Assembly (NCBI RefSeq): GCF_026151205.1
Contig: NC_087073.1
Span: 19,372,837 to 19,436,836 of the forward strand
Direction of reading: 5' to 3'
Origin: Bolinopsis microptera
Taxonomy: Eukaryota > Ctenophora > Tentaculata > Lobata > Bolinopsidae
DNA: 64,000 bases
Part shown: positions 34,410-45,282 of the stretch, piece after piece
Position numbering within the stretch: position 1 is the stretch's first letter
How the letters are laid out: each line of letters opens with the position of its first letter
Translations under genes and position numbers: made by a program
The notes under the pieces: model-generated
The model's database searches: none
What the model was told of the DNA's origin: nothing
What the model saw: the letters and a program-made list of their open reading frames with translations, nothing else

Positions 34410-37400
34410 ATGAAACAGTGCCCTTGCGTTGTCTGCAATGGTGAGAAAAGAACTGAACGTACCATAAAGGAGCATCTGGTCGAGTATGGACATTCAAAGA
34501 AAACTTTGCTGACAGATTTTCTCGAGCATTCGACACCAGATGACAAATTGTTCCACTATGCATTGAGGTAATTTAGCATTAGTAAATCGTCACAGAGATA
34601 AGTCAAACAAAGTTTAAAAATAAACTCCATGGCAGTAAGTTGAGCAGATAATTCATCCATTTAACCCAACAGGAAAATGCTGGAGAAGAGTTTCTCACAA
34701 GGAACAATCGTCGAAGTGAAAGGTTTACCGGGTAAACCCCTAGTGATTACTTCGATAATCAAGCCTCAGAAAAATATAGCTACACCTGCAGACAGCACGA
34801 AGAGGAAACACGCTAAAGTGTTCAAGGATATCGTAGAGAGCCAGGTATCTATCCTAAATAGTGTTATCAGGTTATTTTTAATCTGTAATAATGTGCAGAC
34901 CAGATTGCTTATTGATCAACCAGAAATGGTGATGGTGGTGAAAATAAATAATGGATGCACTGTTTGCAGGCTGAATCAAGTTGTTCGAAATGTCCCGAAC
35001 ATGAGATCGATATGGTAACGAAACGAATAAGAACAGCTCAGATAAATTCGTTATCAAAAGAAGAACGTCAATACATCAGTGCCTCTACTGGAGTAAAGAG
35101 TATAGAACCAATTGACGCTCTTCATGTTGCCATGTTCAAAGCAGAGTGTGAGTGCTTGAGTTTAAATTCTAACTGTTGATATAAAACATAGATATGAATA
35201 CCGAACTAACATATCATGAGTAAGGCAGATTCTCATATTGATAAACTTTCCAGCGAACACGGGGACATCCAATGTTCGTAACAATCTGCGACCTATGCTG
35301 AAGAAATTTGATATCAAATTAGAATCAGAGAAAGAGATAAAAGCAGTTGAAGAGTCTTATACTGTAAGTTCTGATCTTAGTCACATACACTACTTGCTGA
35401 TCTCGCGATAAATTTAGCACTTAAATCTAATACAGTCTGTCATCACTAAAAATCAGTTAAATTCTCAATTCTCATTGAACATCCTAAGGTGAGTTACATG
35501 AGTGCAATGGTGTCTCTGTCGCACAAAGCGGCGGCTCATGACAAGAACGAGACCAAAAGCGGCGATATTCTGGCACGGAGAACACCAGTGGCCTACTGCG
35601 ATGGCCAAGAATTGCTGACAAAAACACTTGTAACGTTGAAGAATACAGGTGATTAAGTTTTCTCTATTTCTGTTCGTCATAGTATTAACATTAGGATAGA
35701 GGCTGTCTTGTTTATGAATTAAGTTTTTATCAGCTGACCAAAATCGGCAATTAATGTTGCAGGACAGTTACAAATCGGGAGCGATAAAAAGATTTACACA
35801 AAAATTTTTATCGATGCAGACATAAAGTCGACAAAAGTTGCGATCAATGTCCTAAATCAACCTAATTGCAACAGCTCCTATGCCCACGCTATGTTTGTGT
35901 ACACAGAGGCTCCTGACCATCAGCGAAACATGGATGTGATTTTCAAGGTATATTTCTTTATAAAATGTAAAATTTGATCTGCCTTTCGTGAAATTATAAA
36001 CCCAACGTCATATAAGTATAGACCTGATGACACACAAATGTAAGGTTGACACCACAGGTGGTAAATCGGGAGTTAATACAGCTAAAAACACTGTCATTCT
36101 GTGGAGCTGATGTTAAGCTGATGTTGTGTGCAGACACCAAAGCACTGTGGGCTGTGTTAGGAATGGGCAGCAACGGGACTTATCCATGCCCAATGTGTGA
36201 GATACACAAAGACCTCATGAAAGTTCCACGAGCACAGAGATCAGCTGCCAAACCCCGGACCTTTGCTGGAATCAAGCGAAACTTCGAAGACAACATGAGG
36301 TAATGTAGTTTCAAAATTGAAGAACTTAATCCACTCTCTGCTTGCATCGTAAGGAATTGAGTAAACCCTGTTAGGTACTCTGTTATGAAGGACTTGACCC
36401 TGAATTTCGTTTTCCAGGATGACCCAGTGTAACCCGAGATCCCAAGCGAAATTCCTGAATGTTGCATCGCGACCTCTCACAGACTGTTTCGGGAATGATA
36501 ATGATGATCTGATTAACTGGGTCGCTGTTCCGTTCTTGCACATAGTATGTGACACGAATTGAAAAACTGTTGATGTTCATTCCTGTTTCAGTCGTGCTTT
36601 ATTTATTTGAATTAGCTAATTTTCATCGTGGAAAACAGTCACGAAACCTTAAGCTTTCTCAGACCATCAAAGTGGGGACTGTCCTGTGGACTGAGTACGG
36701 TAAATTGTGCGAGGACATTGACTTTGTGCTAGCTTGCAACGTCACGGACGGATTTCTCCCCAACTGTTATAGCAGCACAACTGACTTCGGTGCCATGATC
36801 CTCCGCATACAGCAAGGTACTTGATAAATGTCTTGTTCCAAAACAATACGAGGGTTTTCGAGTAACAATTAAAATTAGAAAGTATTTTCGTTAGATGGTT
36901 ACAATAAACAAATTCTCTTCTTAAGGTAATCGTGTAGCCACGAAATGTAACAGTGGCCCGCTCTCCTCTCAATATGAGAAGTTTCTGAGGGGAATTAATG
37001 TAATACCTGAGGCTTATCATGGTGTGTCGCTGACGGGTGTTAGAGCTGGATACCTGCTGAAAAGTGACGACTCCCAATTCTGGAGGGAACAGTTTTACCA
37101 AAATGAGTGAGTTGCGTTTAATCAGAACAGTTAATCTCATGAACAAATAACGAATGAGTTGATAAATCTCCTTTGCAATTGAAAAGTTACCACGTGAATG
37201 ACAGGGTCTGTATTCAGGAATTTGAGACCACAGGACAAGGTGCATTTTCAGCATCGACTCTTAGCCCTCGACAGGATTAAGACCGCCTACAAAGATCTCT
37301 TGGTTGTTGGAGGCAAGAGCGGGAAGGCAGAACCTCAGGATATAAAGACTCTGATACAGTCGAGAGATATCTTTTTAGAGGAGTACAGGAAATTTGGACA

Positions 37401-37972
37401 GTCATCGTCTATCAAGGTATTGTTGTAGCTTGTAGCGAAACTGGCATTCTTCCAACTCCCAAGATAGCCTGCAACAATTTAGGATTCGTGCTTAAGTCTG
37501 ATATTGGAAAATTCTAGTCTGATTAATTGTAGTAATTCTCCAGCATCGTTTTCTTAACAACCTTTCAATTTAACTAGATCCACATGCTCGAGGATCACTT
37601 TGTCGACCAGATCATACTGTGGGGGATGTTATCGGGCTCATTTAACGAGCAAGGAGGAGAGAGCTGTCATTCCCTTTTCAAGCGACATGAACACCTGACT
37701 AGTACGAAAATCAGCTAATTTAAGACAGTTTGATCAACTCATTTGGAGACAGAAGTTTAAGTCAACTCGTTATTAGCATTAATCACGTTTAAAGTGTACA
37801 AATAATCTCTTTCCCCCTTTCAATTTTCATGCTAGACAGTCACTATACAGTAGAATCTTAACAGCGACAATTTTCAGATCACATTCGCAACGAAGAGGAA
37901 AGAGTGACTAAGAAATGTGAAATAGCCACCAGGAAATATCTCCTTAAACTTAAATCACGGCAAAAGTCATGA
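34410..37972 (+). CDS. DDE-type transposase (CMC/Chapaev-like)
   Basis: Thirteen exons join in phase: 34410-34567, 34673-34844, 34970-35147, 35254-35363, 35489-35648, 35763-35947, 36058-36299, 36418-36548, 36592-36816, 36926-37106, 37218-37416, 37578-37701 and 37878-37972 (719 aa). The N-terminus has a CPCVVC ... HLVEYGH zinc-like module as in CACTA transposase-associated domains; a second cluster, CSKCPEHE, follows in exon 3. Catalytic candidates are D in IFIDADIKSTKVAI (exon 6), D in LMLCADTKALWAVLG (exon 7), and E in GSFNEQGGESCHSLFKRHE (exon 12). A YPCPMC pair sits right after the second D, as a C2 zinc pair does in RAG1. No internal stops were met, so the enzyme may be active or recently so. 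The exon 8 donor (gtat/gtgaca) is weak but is the only site restoring phase. Catalytic assignments are inferences from motif spacing. Confidence -1.
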
Positions 37973-38624
37973 GCGGACACTATTATGATATTTGAAACAC
38001 ATCTTTCGGAAAACGCTGCCTATTCATTATTCTACTAAAAAGTTTTCGTAAGCAGCGACTGCAACAAGATTCGCGCACGCGCGTTTTTATCGCCGCGCGA
38101 AGCTTTTAAAATTTTGATTACGTGTCAAGAGTGTGCGATTAACACAATGCTAGACCTGTACGAAACCTTATTGAAGCTCTTAAAACCGATTAACGTGCAG
38201 TTGTCAAGCATAATTCCGAGTTTTCCGGTCAAAAATGGATTCAAAACGACTGAATAGTGAAAATAGTTTCAATGAAACTCGTTTATTCAGCAAACATGGA
38301 GAATAACGCTCCTTACAGCTCGATGCATTGTTTTAAGTGACTTTCAGGTATTTGAAACTGAAATGCAAGCAAGTCAGCTTAATTCTGACCCATTGATGAG
38401 GCATCAAATATTAAATAATGGTAAAGAGACCGGTTCCTCCCAAAACCTAGTTTTAGAACCTACTTAGATGTCAGACTTGGGTGAACCATGTAGCTGTTAA
38501 GATATATCAACTTATTTGATATGTGCACGCATTCTACATGAGTTACTGATCATACTCAAATCACAACCACCATGCTAATAATATATTAATAAGCAAATAT
38601 CATACTTGGAGTTTTATCCTCGAT

Positions 38625-38820
38625 GGGCGAGCAATAATTGGACGTTTCTCGTCATTCTGACGTTTATCGTACGATAGAGAGGCGAGAAACGATTATCGTG
38701 CGAATATCGACGATAATCGTCGGGATGTATAATAATTGCGCGCAGCAGACGATTATCGTCGATTATCGTCAAACTGCACGATTAACGTACGATTATTGTG
38801 CGCGACTAAAATCTGCGAAA
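38625..38820. repeat. Right subterminal repeat cluster of the transposon
   Basis: Dense copies of acgattatcg/cgataatcgt (about 38691, 38709, 38751, 38763) and variants (acgtttatcg, acgattaacg, acgattattg) occupy about 200 bp before the right terminus, mirroring the left cluster in motif content but with more copies. Confidence -1.
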
Positions 38821-38845
38821 TGGCCCATATTTTCCACTGTGGAAC

Positions 38846-39221
38846 GCGCCTTGCGCGCGCGCAATTTCTGTCGAACTGAACAGTAAAAAGATTTGCTTAC
38901 TATAGTTTTTACAATTTCGCGCTTTACGAACTCATCATCCGGTGAATTGGCATTTTGGATATTTCATGCTTGCTGTGAATATTTTAACCAAGTTTGGCAA
39001 CATTTTTATCTTCAATGGTATCATCAGTTGGCCTTAATATATGGCTTTGTATTTGTACGTGTTTAGAATAAATAAGCGACTAAATTTTTAGATAAAGATC
39101 AAATCTTATCACGACAAAATAAATAGAAAACAGCTTCTATAATCTTCAGAGGTGTATTGAAAATTTTCATCGCATCATGAAGATTTCAAATCGGAGGGTA
39201 TTTCTTTCAAAAGTTGTTACG
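38846..39221. other. No gene seen
   Basis: Short intergenic stretch between the transposon and the acidic coiled-coil gene, beginning CG-rich (gcgcgcgcgc at about 38853) and otherwise AT-rich. Confidence -1.
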
Positions 39222-40478
39222 TTACTTTAAACCAGTTAGAGCTAAAATTTCATCTAGATTGGCGCTGATCAAATCTAACTCCTCTTCCATTTTGCCCAAA
39301 TCATCTCCAACAACGGTATCAGTACTTGTAGTTGAGATCTCACTCATTGTAGAGCTTCGACCATCAGTGTTCAAAAGGCTTGATGACCCAGAAGAAGATG
39401 ATGTGTCAGACCTCGTCGAGCTAATAGAAGTTGATGTCTCCGAGCTGCTTTCTCCTGTCATCAGATTTGACATGGTGAGGTTCCGTCCATGTTTGATATC
39501 TGACAGACGGTCGTTAAAAACCTCTTTTCTTCTTTCTATATCCCGCTTTTTAGTCTCTACACGGGTTAGCAAGGTACCGACGTCCTCGTTCAGAAACTTC
39601 AACTTACCGTGGATTGGTAAATCAGCGCTGGCAGTAGAGCGTCTCTTAGCTATCCTACTTTGAGACTTCTTGCGGAGTAATACTTGTTCAAGTAGAGGCA
39701 TGGAACTGTCAGTATTGGTAGAGTCAGAGTCAGAGCTGACTTGGTAAAGCTTACCCGATATATCTTCAAACAACGTCATCATCTCTTGGCTCAAGCCATT
39801 CATATCTGTCTGCAGAAGTTTTAAATCCTTTTGTTCATCTGAAGTCACCTTTTCTTCGGATGGTTTTTGTTCCTCTAAAGTCTCCTCTTTTTCAGATGGT
39901 TTTTGTTCTTCTATTTCTAAAGTCTCCTCTTTTTCAGATGATTCACATTCATCAGTTGCCGTCTCATATTCTAAAATACTGAACGAACTTGTCGTGCCAC
40001 TGACATTAGATTGTGAAGAATAAAGTGAACTCTCATCCTGATCAAGTAACTGTTTTCTATTCACACTATTATCACTGTCGGACAGATCACTACTATCAAC
40101 AGGTGAAACATAACTTTTCACTGACTCATTCTCCGACAGATCATAGTGAAATGATGGCGTATTATCTAGTGGTAACAACCCAAACAATGATTTGTTATTG
40201 TCCACGATTGCCTGGTTCTCATCGACTGCTGAGCTGTCCTGCCAGGATTTATTACCACAATCCAGCTCACAATCTCCAGACAATTTCCACTCTCCATTCT
40301 CTAGTTCGGGGACACTCTTTAGGAACCTCATTAGAGTCTCAGTTTCAATGATAGAGTTGTTAAATAGTCGGGTGGCATGTTTACAAAGGCATGCTGTGGA
40401 GAGGGCGTCCAGGGTGGAATGTAAGGAATGCACACATGATATGAGGCTTGAGAGTGTGATCTCGGTGATGTATAGCAT
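39222..40478 (-). CDS. Acidic, Ser-rich coiled-coil protein, single exon, unrecognised
   Basis: An intronless ORF of 418 aa with a stop at 39222. The first 60 residues are hydrophobic/helical (LYITEITLSSLISCVHSLHSTL). The middle is highly acidic with an 11-14-residue repeat (EEKxETLEEQKPSEKEETLEEQKPSE, about 200-225). Helical stretches follow (about 230-330), a run of Ser/Thr/Asp (STSISSTRSDTSSSSGSSS), and a C-terminal helix (LGKMEEELDLISANLDEILALTGLK). It looks like a cytoplasmic scaffold or centrosome-type protein, but I do not recognise it. The ATG lies 10 nt after a pyrimidine-rich acceptor (cctcacccctcag). Confidence -1.
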   Translation of the reverse strand: MLYITEITLSSLISCVHSLHSTLDALSTACLCKHATRLFNNSIIETETLMRFLKSVPELENGEWKLSGDCELDCGNKSWQDSSAVDENQAIVDNNKSLFGLLPLDNTPSFHYDLSENESVKSYVSPVDSSDLSDSDNSVNRKQLLDQDESSLYSSQSNVSGTTSSFSILEYETATDECESSEKEETLEIEEQKPSEKEETLEEQKPSEEKVTSDEQKDLKLLQTDMNGLSQEMMTLFEDISGKLYQVSSDSDSTNTDSSMPLLEQVLLRKKSQSRIAKRRSTASADLPIHGKLKFLNEDVGTLLTRVETKKRDIERRKEVFNDRLSDIKHGRNLTMSNLMTGESSSETSTSISSTRSDTSSSSGSSSLLNTDGRSSTMSEISTTSTDTVVGDDLGKMEEELDLISANLDEILALTGLK

Positions 40479-41643
40479 TCTGAGGGGTGAGGTTTATGTG
40501 TAGATTACAGTTTAGATTTAGGGTTATGAGATACTTTATAGGTAATAAGTCAGGTTGCTAAAATCATCATTTGAGGAAATCAACGAACTTGTTTAGACAA
40601 ACAGGACACTTTTTAAAAATTCTTATTCTTTTTGGAATTACCTCTTTTTAATTACCCTTTTTAAAGTGAAGTCACTAACAATACAGGTAAAACCTTATAT
40701 GTTTTGTGTATGAACCAAACATATTTGGTTCATACACAAAATATGGTTTCGTATGATAGCCTATTTAACTATAAATTCTGGGCTATGCTGAACTTTAGAC
40801 CGCCAGACTTTACAGAACTTTAGACCGCCAGTGTATAACGGATGATCCTTAACAGTGACATTTATGTTAATCTTTCACAATGCCGACTGCAATTAACTGA
40901 ACTTCTATATACTTTATTGTTTTTTAAATAAATGATACAGCGTATTAATGAGAAATAATGTAAGAAATAATGAATCCATAGTTATTCATTATGCAATATT
41001 ATCAATTTAATGAATTTTCAGCTAAATAACAATAAGTAAAATGCCGCAGTTTTAGTCTGGATCCTGAATTACATCTTGTATCAATTTAAAAACAAGCAAA
41101 AATTAATTTTAAGAGGAATCGGCAACTTACTTCATCAATAACGAGTTTTCAGCATTAATAGCACTATAGGCTCTAGTATAACTTTTGGTCAGACTCCACA
41201 AAAAAGGAAAAATTCGTTCTTACAGGGTTACTAAATCACGAGATAAGAACTGATTTCTAAATATAAACTAAATCTGATAAGAACTAAATCATAAGATAAG
41301 AAATGATTTCCATTTAAAGTCTGAATTTTCATTAGCCGATAAAGGGAGTTATCAACATAAAGGAAGAATAACCCAACAATTAAATTAGCCGTCTACACTT
41401 TAATAGCACAATTTTAAAAGGAAATTTGATAATAATACAATTTTACGCAAAACAGTCACTAAAACAGTCGCTAAACAATCGCTAAACAGTCACTAAACAG
41501 TCACTAAACAGTCACTAAAACTTGTAAAACTTTCAAACTGATAGTTCATGTTCGGCCAAAATTATTGAGTTTGAGAAATCAATGCACTAAAAGTAATCAA
41601 ACGTAAACCGAATAAATTTTGTAACAAATACCGAACAACCGAA
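40479..41643. other. Intergenic with a 13-14-bp repeat
   Basis: Apart from the hairpin at 40691-40750 and the cagtcactaaa repeat at 41453-41520 (about five copies), there is a 17-nt direct duplication gaactttagaccgccag (about 40789 and 40815). No gene was seen. Confidence -1.
40691..40750. other. Short perfect hairpin (pre-miRNA-sized)
   Basis: The arm ttttgtgtatgaaccaaa is followed after a 4-5-nt loop by its exact complement tttggttcatacacaaaa, and pairing extends outward with small bulges (aacc-ttatatg against tatggtt). The whole fold is about 60 nt. Size and regularity fit a small-RNA precursor or a tiny foldback element. Nothing else supports a function. Confidence -1.
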
Positions 41644-42315
41644 TCACCGATTGCTGGCCTGTCTTGAATCAAACTGGTGCCTGTCGTACGTCAGTAATAC
41701 CTTGTTCTCCTCCTCCGGTGTGTGCCATAGTCCCTCATTAGAGGAGTTAAGGCCCTGTTCTCCCGAGGAGCTAGGGAAGCTCTCAAAGCTCTGCTGGTGG
41801 TGGTATTGGCTCTGAAGCAGTGTCAGCTCCTGCTCCAAATCAGGTACACTCTGTGAGTCTATGTTATAGAGACTGTAGTCTGGGGCAGGTGCTAATTCTT
41901 TATAGTCCCACGACCGGGATGGGCCTAGTCGCTTGTGTTTCCCACTGGGTAATTCACTTTTTTTCTGCCTTATAGTTTCATGTAATTGTTTAGTTTCTGG
42001 TGCATTGCGGCATTTGTGAGCAACGCCAGGTTTATGTACTGTGCTAGGTTTCTGCGCCACTATCCGCTGTCTTTGGTCCGTTTTAGCAGTAGCTTTCTGC
42101 AATGCACCAGGTTTCTGCAATGCACCAGGTTTATGCACCGTGCTTCCGTAAGCTCGGTGCGGCTGAGCCAAGTTGGTGGGTGGGGGTGGCTTCTTGCTCA
42201 GATGCTTCTTGCAGCATTTGAAACAGGACATGAGGATAGAGGCGATGACGACGACAAAGAAGAGTCCCGCAACTGCAAGGATGATACCCAAGTAGTTGGT
42301 AGTTTCACCCGACAT
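41644..42315 (-). CDS. Small single-pass membrane protein A (paralogue of the 44.3-kb gene)
   Basis: An intronless ORF of 223 aa. A 7-residue N-terminal segment is followed by a membrane helix (about 8-30, YLGIILAVAGLFFVVVIASI) that runs into MSCFKCCKKH, a Cys-rich juxtamembrane stretch likely to be palmitoylated. The cytoplasmic part has PPPP and a short repeat (VHKPG/LQKPGALQKATAK), basic residues, and a C-terminal acidic/aromatic region. The start MS..YLGII..V.GLF...V..SI.MSC.KC..K is shared with the protein at 44268-44738, showing common descent. The ATG is 12 nt after a strong acceptor (cctacccag). Function is not recognised; an adaptor role at the plasma membrane is only a guess. Confidence -1.
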   Translation of the reverse strand: MSGETTNYLGIILAVAGLFFVVVIASILMSCFKCCKKHLSKKPPPPTNLAQPHRAYGSTVHKPGALQKPGALQKATAKTDQRQRIVAQKPSTVHKPGVAHKCRNAPETKQLHETIRQKKSELPSGKHKRLGPSRSWDYKELAPAPDYSLYNIDSQSVPDLEQELTLLQSQYHHQQSFESFPSSSGEQGLNSSNEGLWHTPEEENKVLLTYDRHQFDSRQASNR

Positions 42316-44267
42316 GTCATCTCCTTCCTGGGTAGGGGAGGTGTTGGTTACATTTTATGTTAGAACATTTTATGTTAGAACATATGAATTTCGTGCTCTA
42401 TTCGAGTATTTGAGGCTCAAATAGAACGTTGAATCTATCTGAAGTTTAAAACGGTACGTGTAAAGAAGTATTCGAAGTATTTTGGATTAAAAATGAAAAC
42501 TCGGCAATTGTCTACAAATGTTAAAGTGAAGTACCTGGATGTTATGCCAGTTAATGTACAGTTTTATTGCCACATTAATGGAATTTGGATGGCTAAATTA
42601 TCGATAACTTAATAATAATATTTCAATATTGCCAATACAAGAGATATTTCCGTACAGGATAAAGAATATAAAATAGAAGCATAATTATCTTTAATATTGT
42701 ACGACAAATTTCTCCAGTTATTGCTTTAATCTAATATGGTATTGATACAAAGTACAGTATATAATAGTATCTAAGCATGTAAGTATATTTCAGTCACATA
42801 CACGATATAATATAGCCTAAAACGTTTCTGATTCTCTAGACATCTCTACATTTCCGCCCCTTATGGTGCAAGTTACCCCAGCTCTAGGTCTCCACACTAA
42901 CATTACGTGTAACAGCCTGCACAGAGCGAGTTTAAGAGCAGAAGTCCTTTTATTTATGACAGGAAACAGCAGGACGATTATCAGGTGTAATAACGGTCTG
43001 GACTACACGCCTCGCTGCATATTAGCTCTGCTGGATGGCAAATAAAGGTTTAAACTCAGGGTCACGTGACCTCGTTAGTAGCAGGAGATGGACTGTAGTA
43101 CTGCAGCTCTAGCAGGCAAAGTGCAGGTGTAACCTGTATATTTAGCACACGGAAAGTTAATATAGTACAGCTAAAGTTGTGAGTCTCGGATGTAAGAGCA
43201 GTGGTATGATCCAGTTCTATAGGTGATATATCGATTAAAACGTTTACAACCTGAGATAATTTTAATGTAATAATTATAATGTAACTTGTGTTCTCTTAGT
43301 ATTGAATAGTTAGGTCAATAAATGGACACAGTTGTTGAATTCTGATAAGTGATAAAACGGTAAAAGAATTTATAAAATTAAATCAGCTAAAGCGAAATTA
43401 CTAAACTCTTAAACAAAATACCAATAACATTTGTCTCGCGAAATTTAAGAAAGAGCTCCAACAATCAAAACAAAAGCTGGGCTGTTTAGCAGACTTCAGA
43501 TTTAGAACAAAAATTAAAATCCAAATTTCCGTAGTGACAAGGTAAGAACGGAGGATGCAATGGTTGATTAGCAAATCCGATTATCATGACAAAACACTCC
43601 ACTCAATTACAGGATCATTCAATGTTCATCATACTTCACTTGTACTTGCCACTTGGTTATCATCTGCCTTAACTATCATTTCCAAATACTGTGGTAAGAG
43701 TTTTAAAAAATTGAACAAGTTTTAGGATAAAAGCATAAAAAGATAGTATCAGCGTAAAATTACGTGTTCTCGATAGGCATAATTATGGAAATTTGAAGGC
43801 AACTGTATGTTAATTACCTCACTTAAAGATTACATATTTTCATATGGTAAGTTCAGAAATTAGAGCTTAACATCTACCTATTATCAGCTTCTAACTGGAA
43901 ATACATTTTATTTAATTATCACATATTATTACTGAAGTTAAGTTACAACACTTATAATTATTTCAAGCCTATCACACTATTGAATAAAGTAAACCTGTCT
44001 GGATGTGCCAATAGCGCAGCATAAAAATATCATCATCGTCACTCAATATCATCAATCTTCAGCCTTTACTCAGTCATACGCAGCAGTGCCTCGTTCTCAA
44101 TATTATACTCAACAGTACGCAACTGCTTTGAACTATGACCATCTTTTCTTGTCAACCCTTATCAGTTTCAACTTATCAGATATCTCATCATATCAATATC
44201 ATATATTTTATATTTTATATAATCTGCAAGAAATAAAATACACTTCCTACGAAAGAATTTGATCAGC
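42316..44267. other. No gene seen
   Basis: About 2 kb of AT-rich sequence between the two membrane-protein genes. The stretch 42850-43150 is less AT-rich, but I saw no splice-bounded exon. Confidence -1.
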
Positions 44268-44738
44268 TCAAGGATTCTCCTCAATGGCACTGGCCAGGGA
44301 GGCCATACTCTCCACACTGTAATAAAAGCTGTGTCGTTTCAGGACCTGATCACTGCCACTGTCTAGTTCAAGGGGAGGAACTGGTGATCGCTCTCGGCCG
44401 TGCACGGCTGAGCTTGTAATTTTTGGGTATTTTCGTCCATTTATAGGTATTGATTTGGCTGGATTTTTACCGTGCCCTGAAACAGCCTTGTTTTTATGGA
44501 GCTGATTACAATAGTTTTCTTTGCTCGAGGATGGAGCAGGTGTATATTTAGCGGCTCCGTTAGGAAGCTGCGCCTCAACGTTGCCCGCTGCAAGTGCTTT
44601 TTCTTGCTCAGTTCGTAATGAAAGTGCTTTCCTGCGTCTCTTCATGATACACTTGTAACATGACATACAGATTGAGAAGAGCACTGTGGTGGAAAAGAGA
44701 CCAACCACCGTGAAGATAATTCCCATGTACTTACTCAT
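44268..44738 (-). CDS. Small single-pass membrane protein B (paralogue of the 41.6-kb gene)
   Basis: An intronless ORF of 156 aa. Short N-terminus MSKY, membrane helix (about 5-26, MGIIFTVVGLFSTTVLFSI), then CMSCYKCIMKRRRK with three cysteines and a basic patch. The tail is rich in Lys and Ser and ends in an acidic, Ser-rich segment (FYYSVESMASLASAIEENP). The start matches protein A in spacing and residues, while the tails have diverged. It lies 1.95 kb upstream of A on the same strand. The ATG is 6 nt after a good acceptor (cttatctttacag). Family unknown. Confidence -1.
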   Translation of the reverse strand: MSKYMGIIFTVVGLFSTTVLFSICMSCYKCIMKRRRKALSLRTEQEKALAAGNVEAQLPNGAAKYTPAPSSSKENYCNQLHKNKAVSGHGKNPAKSIPINGRKYPKITSSAVHGRERSPVPPLELDSGSDQVLKRHSFYYSVESMASLASAIEENP

Positions 44739-45282
44739 CCTGCCCTGTAAAGATAAGATAATATAAATTTATTATATAAGCTTTAAATTCGTTTAAAAAA
44801 TGGGTCATGTCAAGATGAACTAAATCCAACAAAGCAACAAATGAAAGTGCGATTGTAGCCGTTCCAAATCAGCTTTTGCGAGGGTTTAAGTAAAGATTAA
44901 CATCGGAAATAGAGTTTGAAACTTGAGTAAGCAAGGTAAAGAGTAAGGTTGTGTATTCAGAACTATTATCTATCATAACAGAGCAAGTAAAATAAATGAT
45001 AATTGCAGTTTTAGTCTGTAAATTTCATATAATTGTGAACAAAAATCATTTGCCAACAGACATTTCACTAGACAGTGGACAAACTCCTAAATATCATTAT
45101 CAAGCAGAATTTAATCATTGTTTTTATGCAACGATCACCATGAATATAGAACTAAACGGAATTTCCATTCATTTACACAACGTTTATGTACAAACTGTAC
45201 CTCTTTATAAATCTAACTCTTGCATTTACATGAACACCAATCTCGTAAGAAAATGATAATCATTAATCACGAATTCAGATCT
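44739..45282. other. Gap between the polymerase and membrane protein B
   Basis: About 540 nt that would be the intercistronic spacer if the two minus-strand genes are co-transcribed. Only the acceptor before the 44738 start was recognised as a signal. Confidence -1.

Larger units (their letters stand above)
31537..38841. mobile_element. Apparently complete 7.3-kb two-gene DNA transposon with CACAGTG termini
   Basis: The ends are inverted: CACAGTGGAAAATG at 31537 and its counterpart CATATTTTCCACTGTG ending at 38841, each followed inward by ttTCGCAGA and then clusters of CGATAATCG-type motifs. The 4-bp GAAC at 31533-31536 and 38842-38845 is an exact target duplication. It encloses two plus-strand spliced genes, an accessory protein (32551-33889) and a DDE-type transposase (34410-37972), both open across all exons. 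CAC termini, subterminal repeat clusters and a two-gene layout fit the CMC (CACTA/Mirage/Chapaev) group; a 4-bp duplication favours Chapaev. The 7-nt terminus is identical to the RSS heptamer used by RAG and is close to Transib ends, which normally make 5-bp duplications. Confidence -1.

Noticed and set aside
36418-36592. Transposase inactivated by a frameshift between exons 8 and 9
   Set aside because: The obvious donor at 36544 is out of phase, but a nearby donor after 36548 (gtat/gtgaca) restores the frame with a sensible protein, so no defect is needed.
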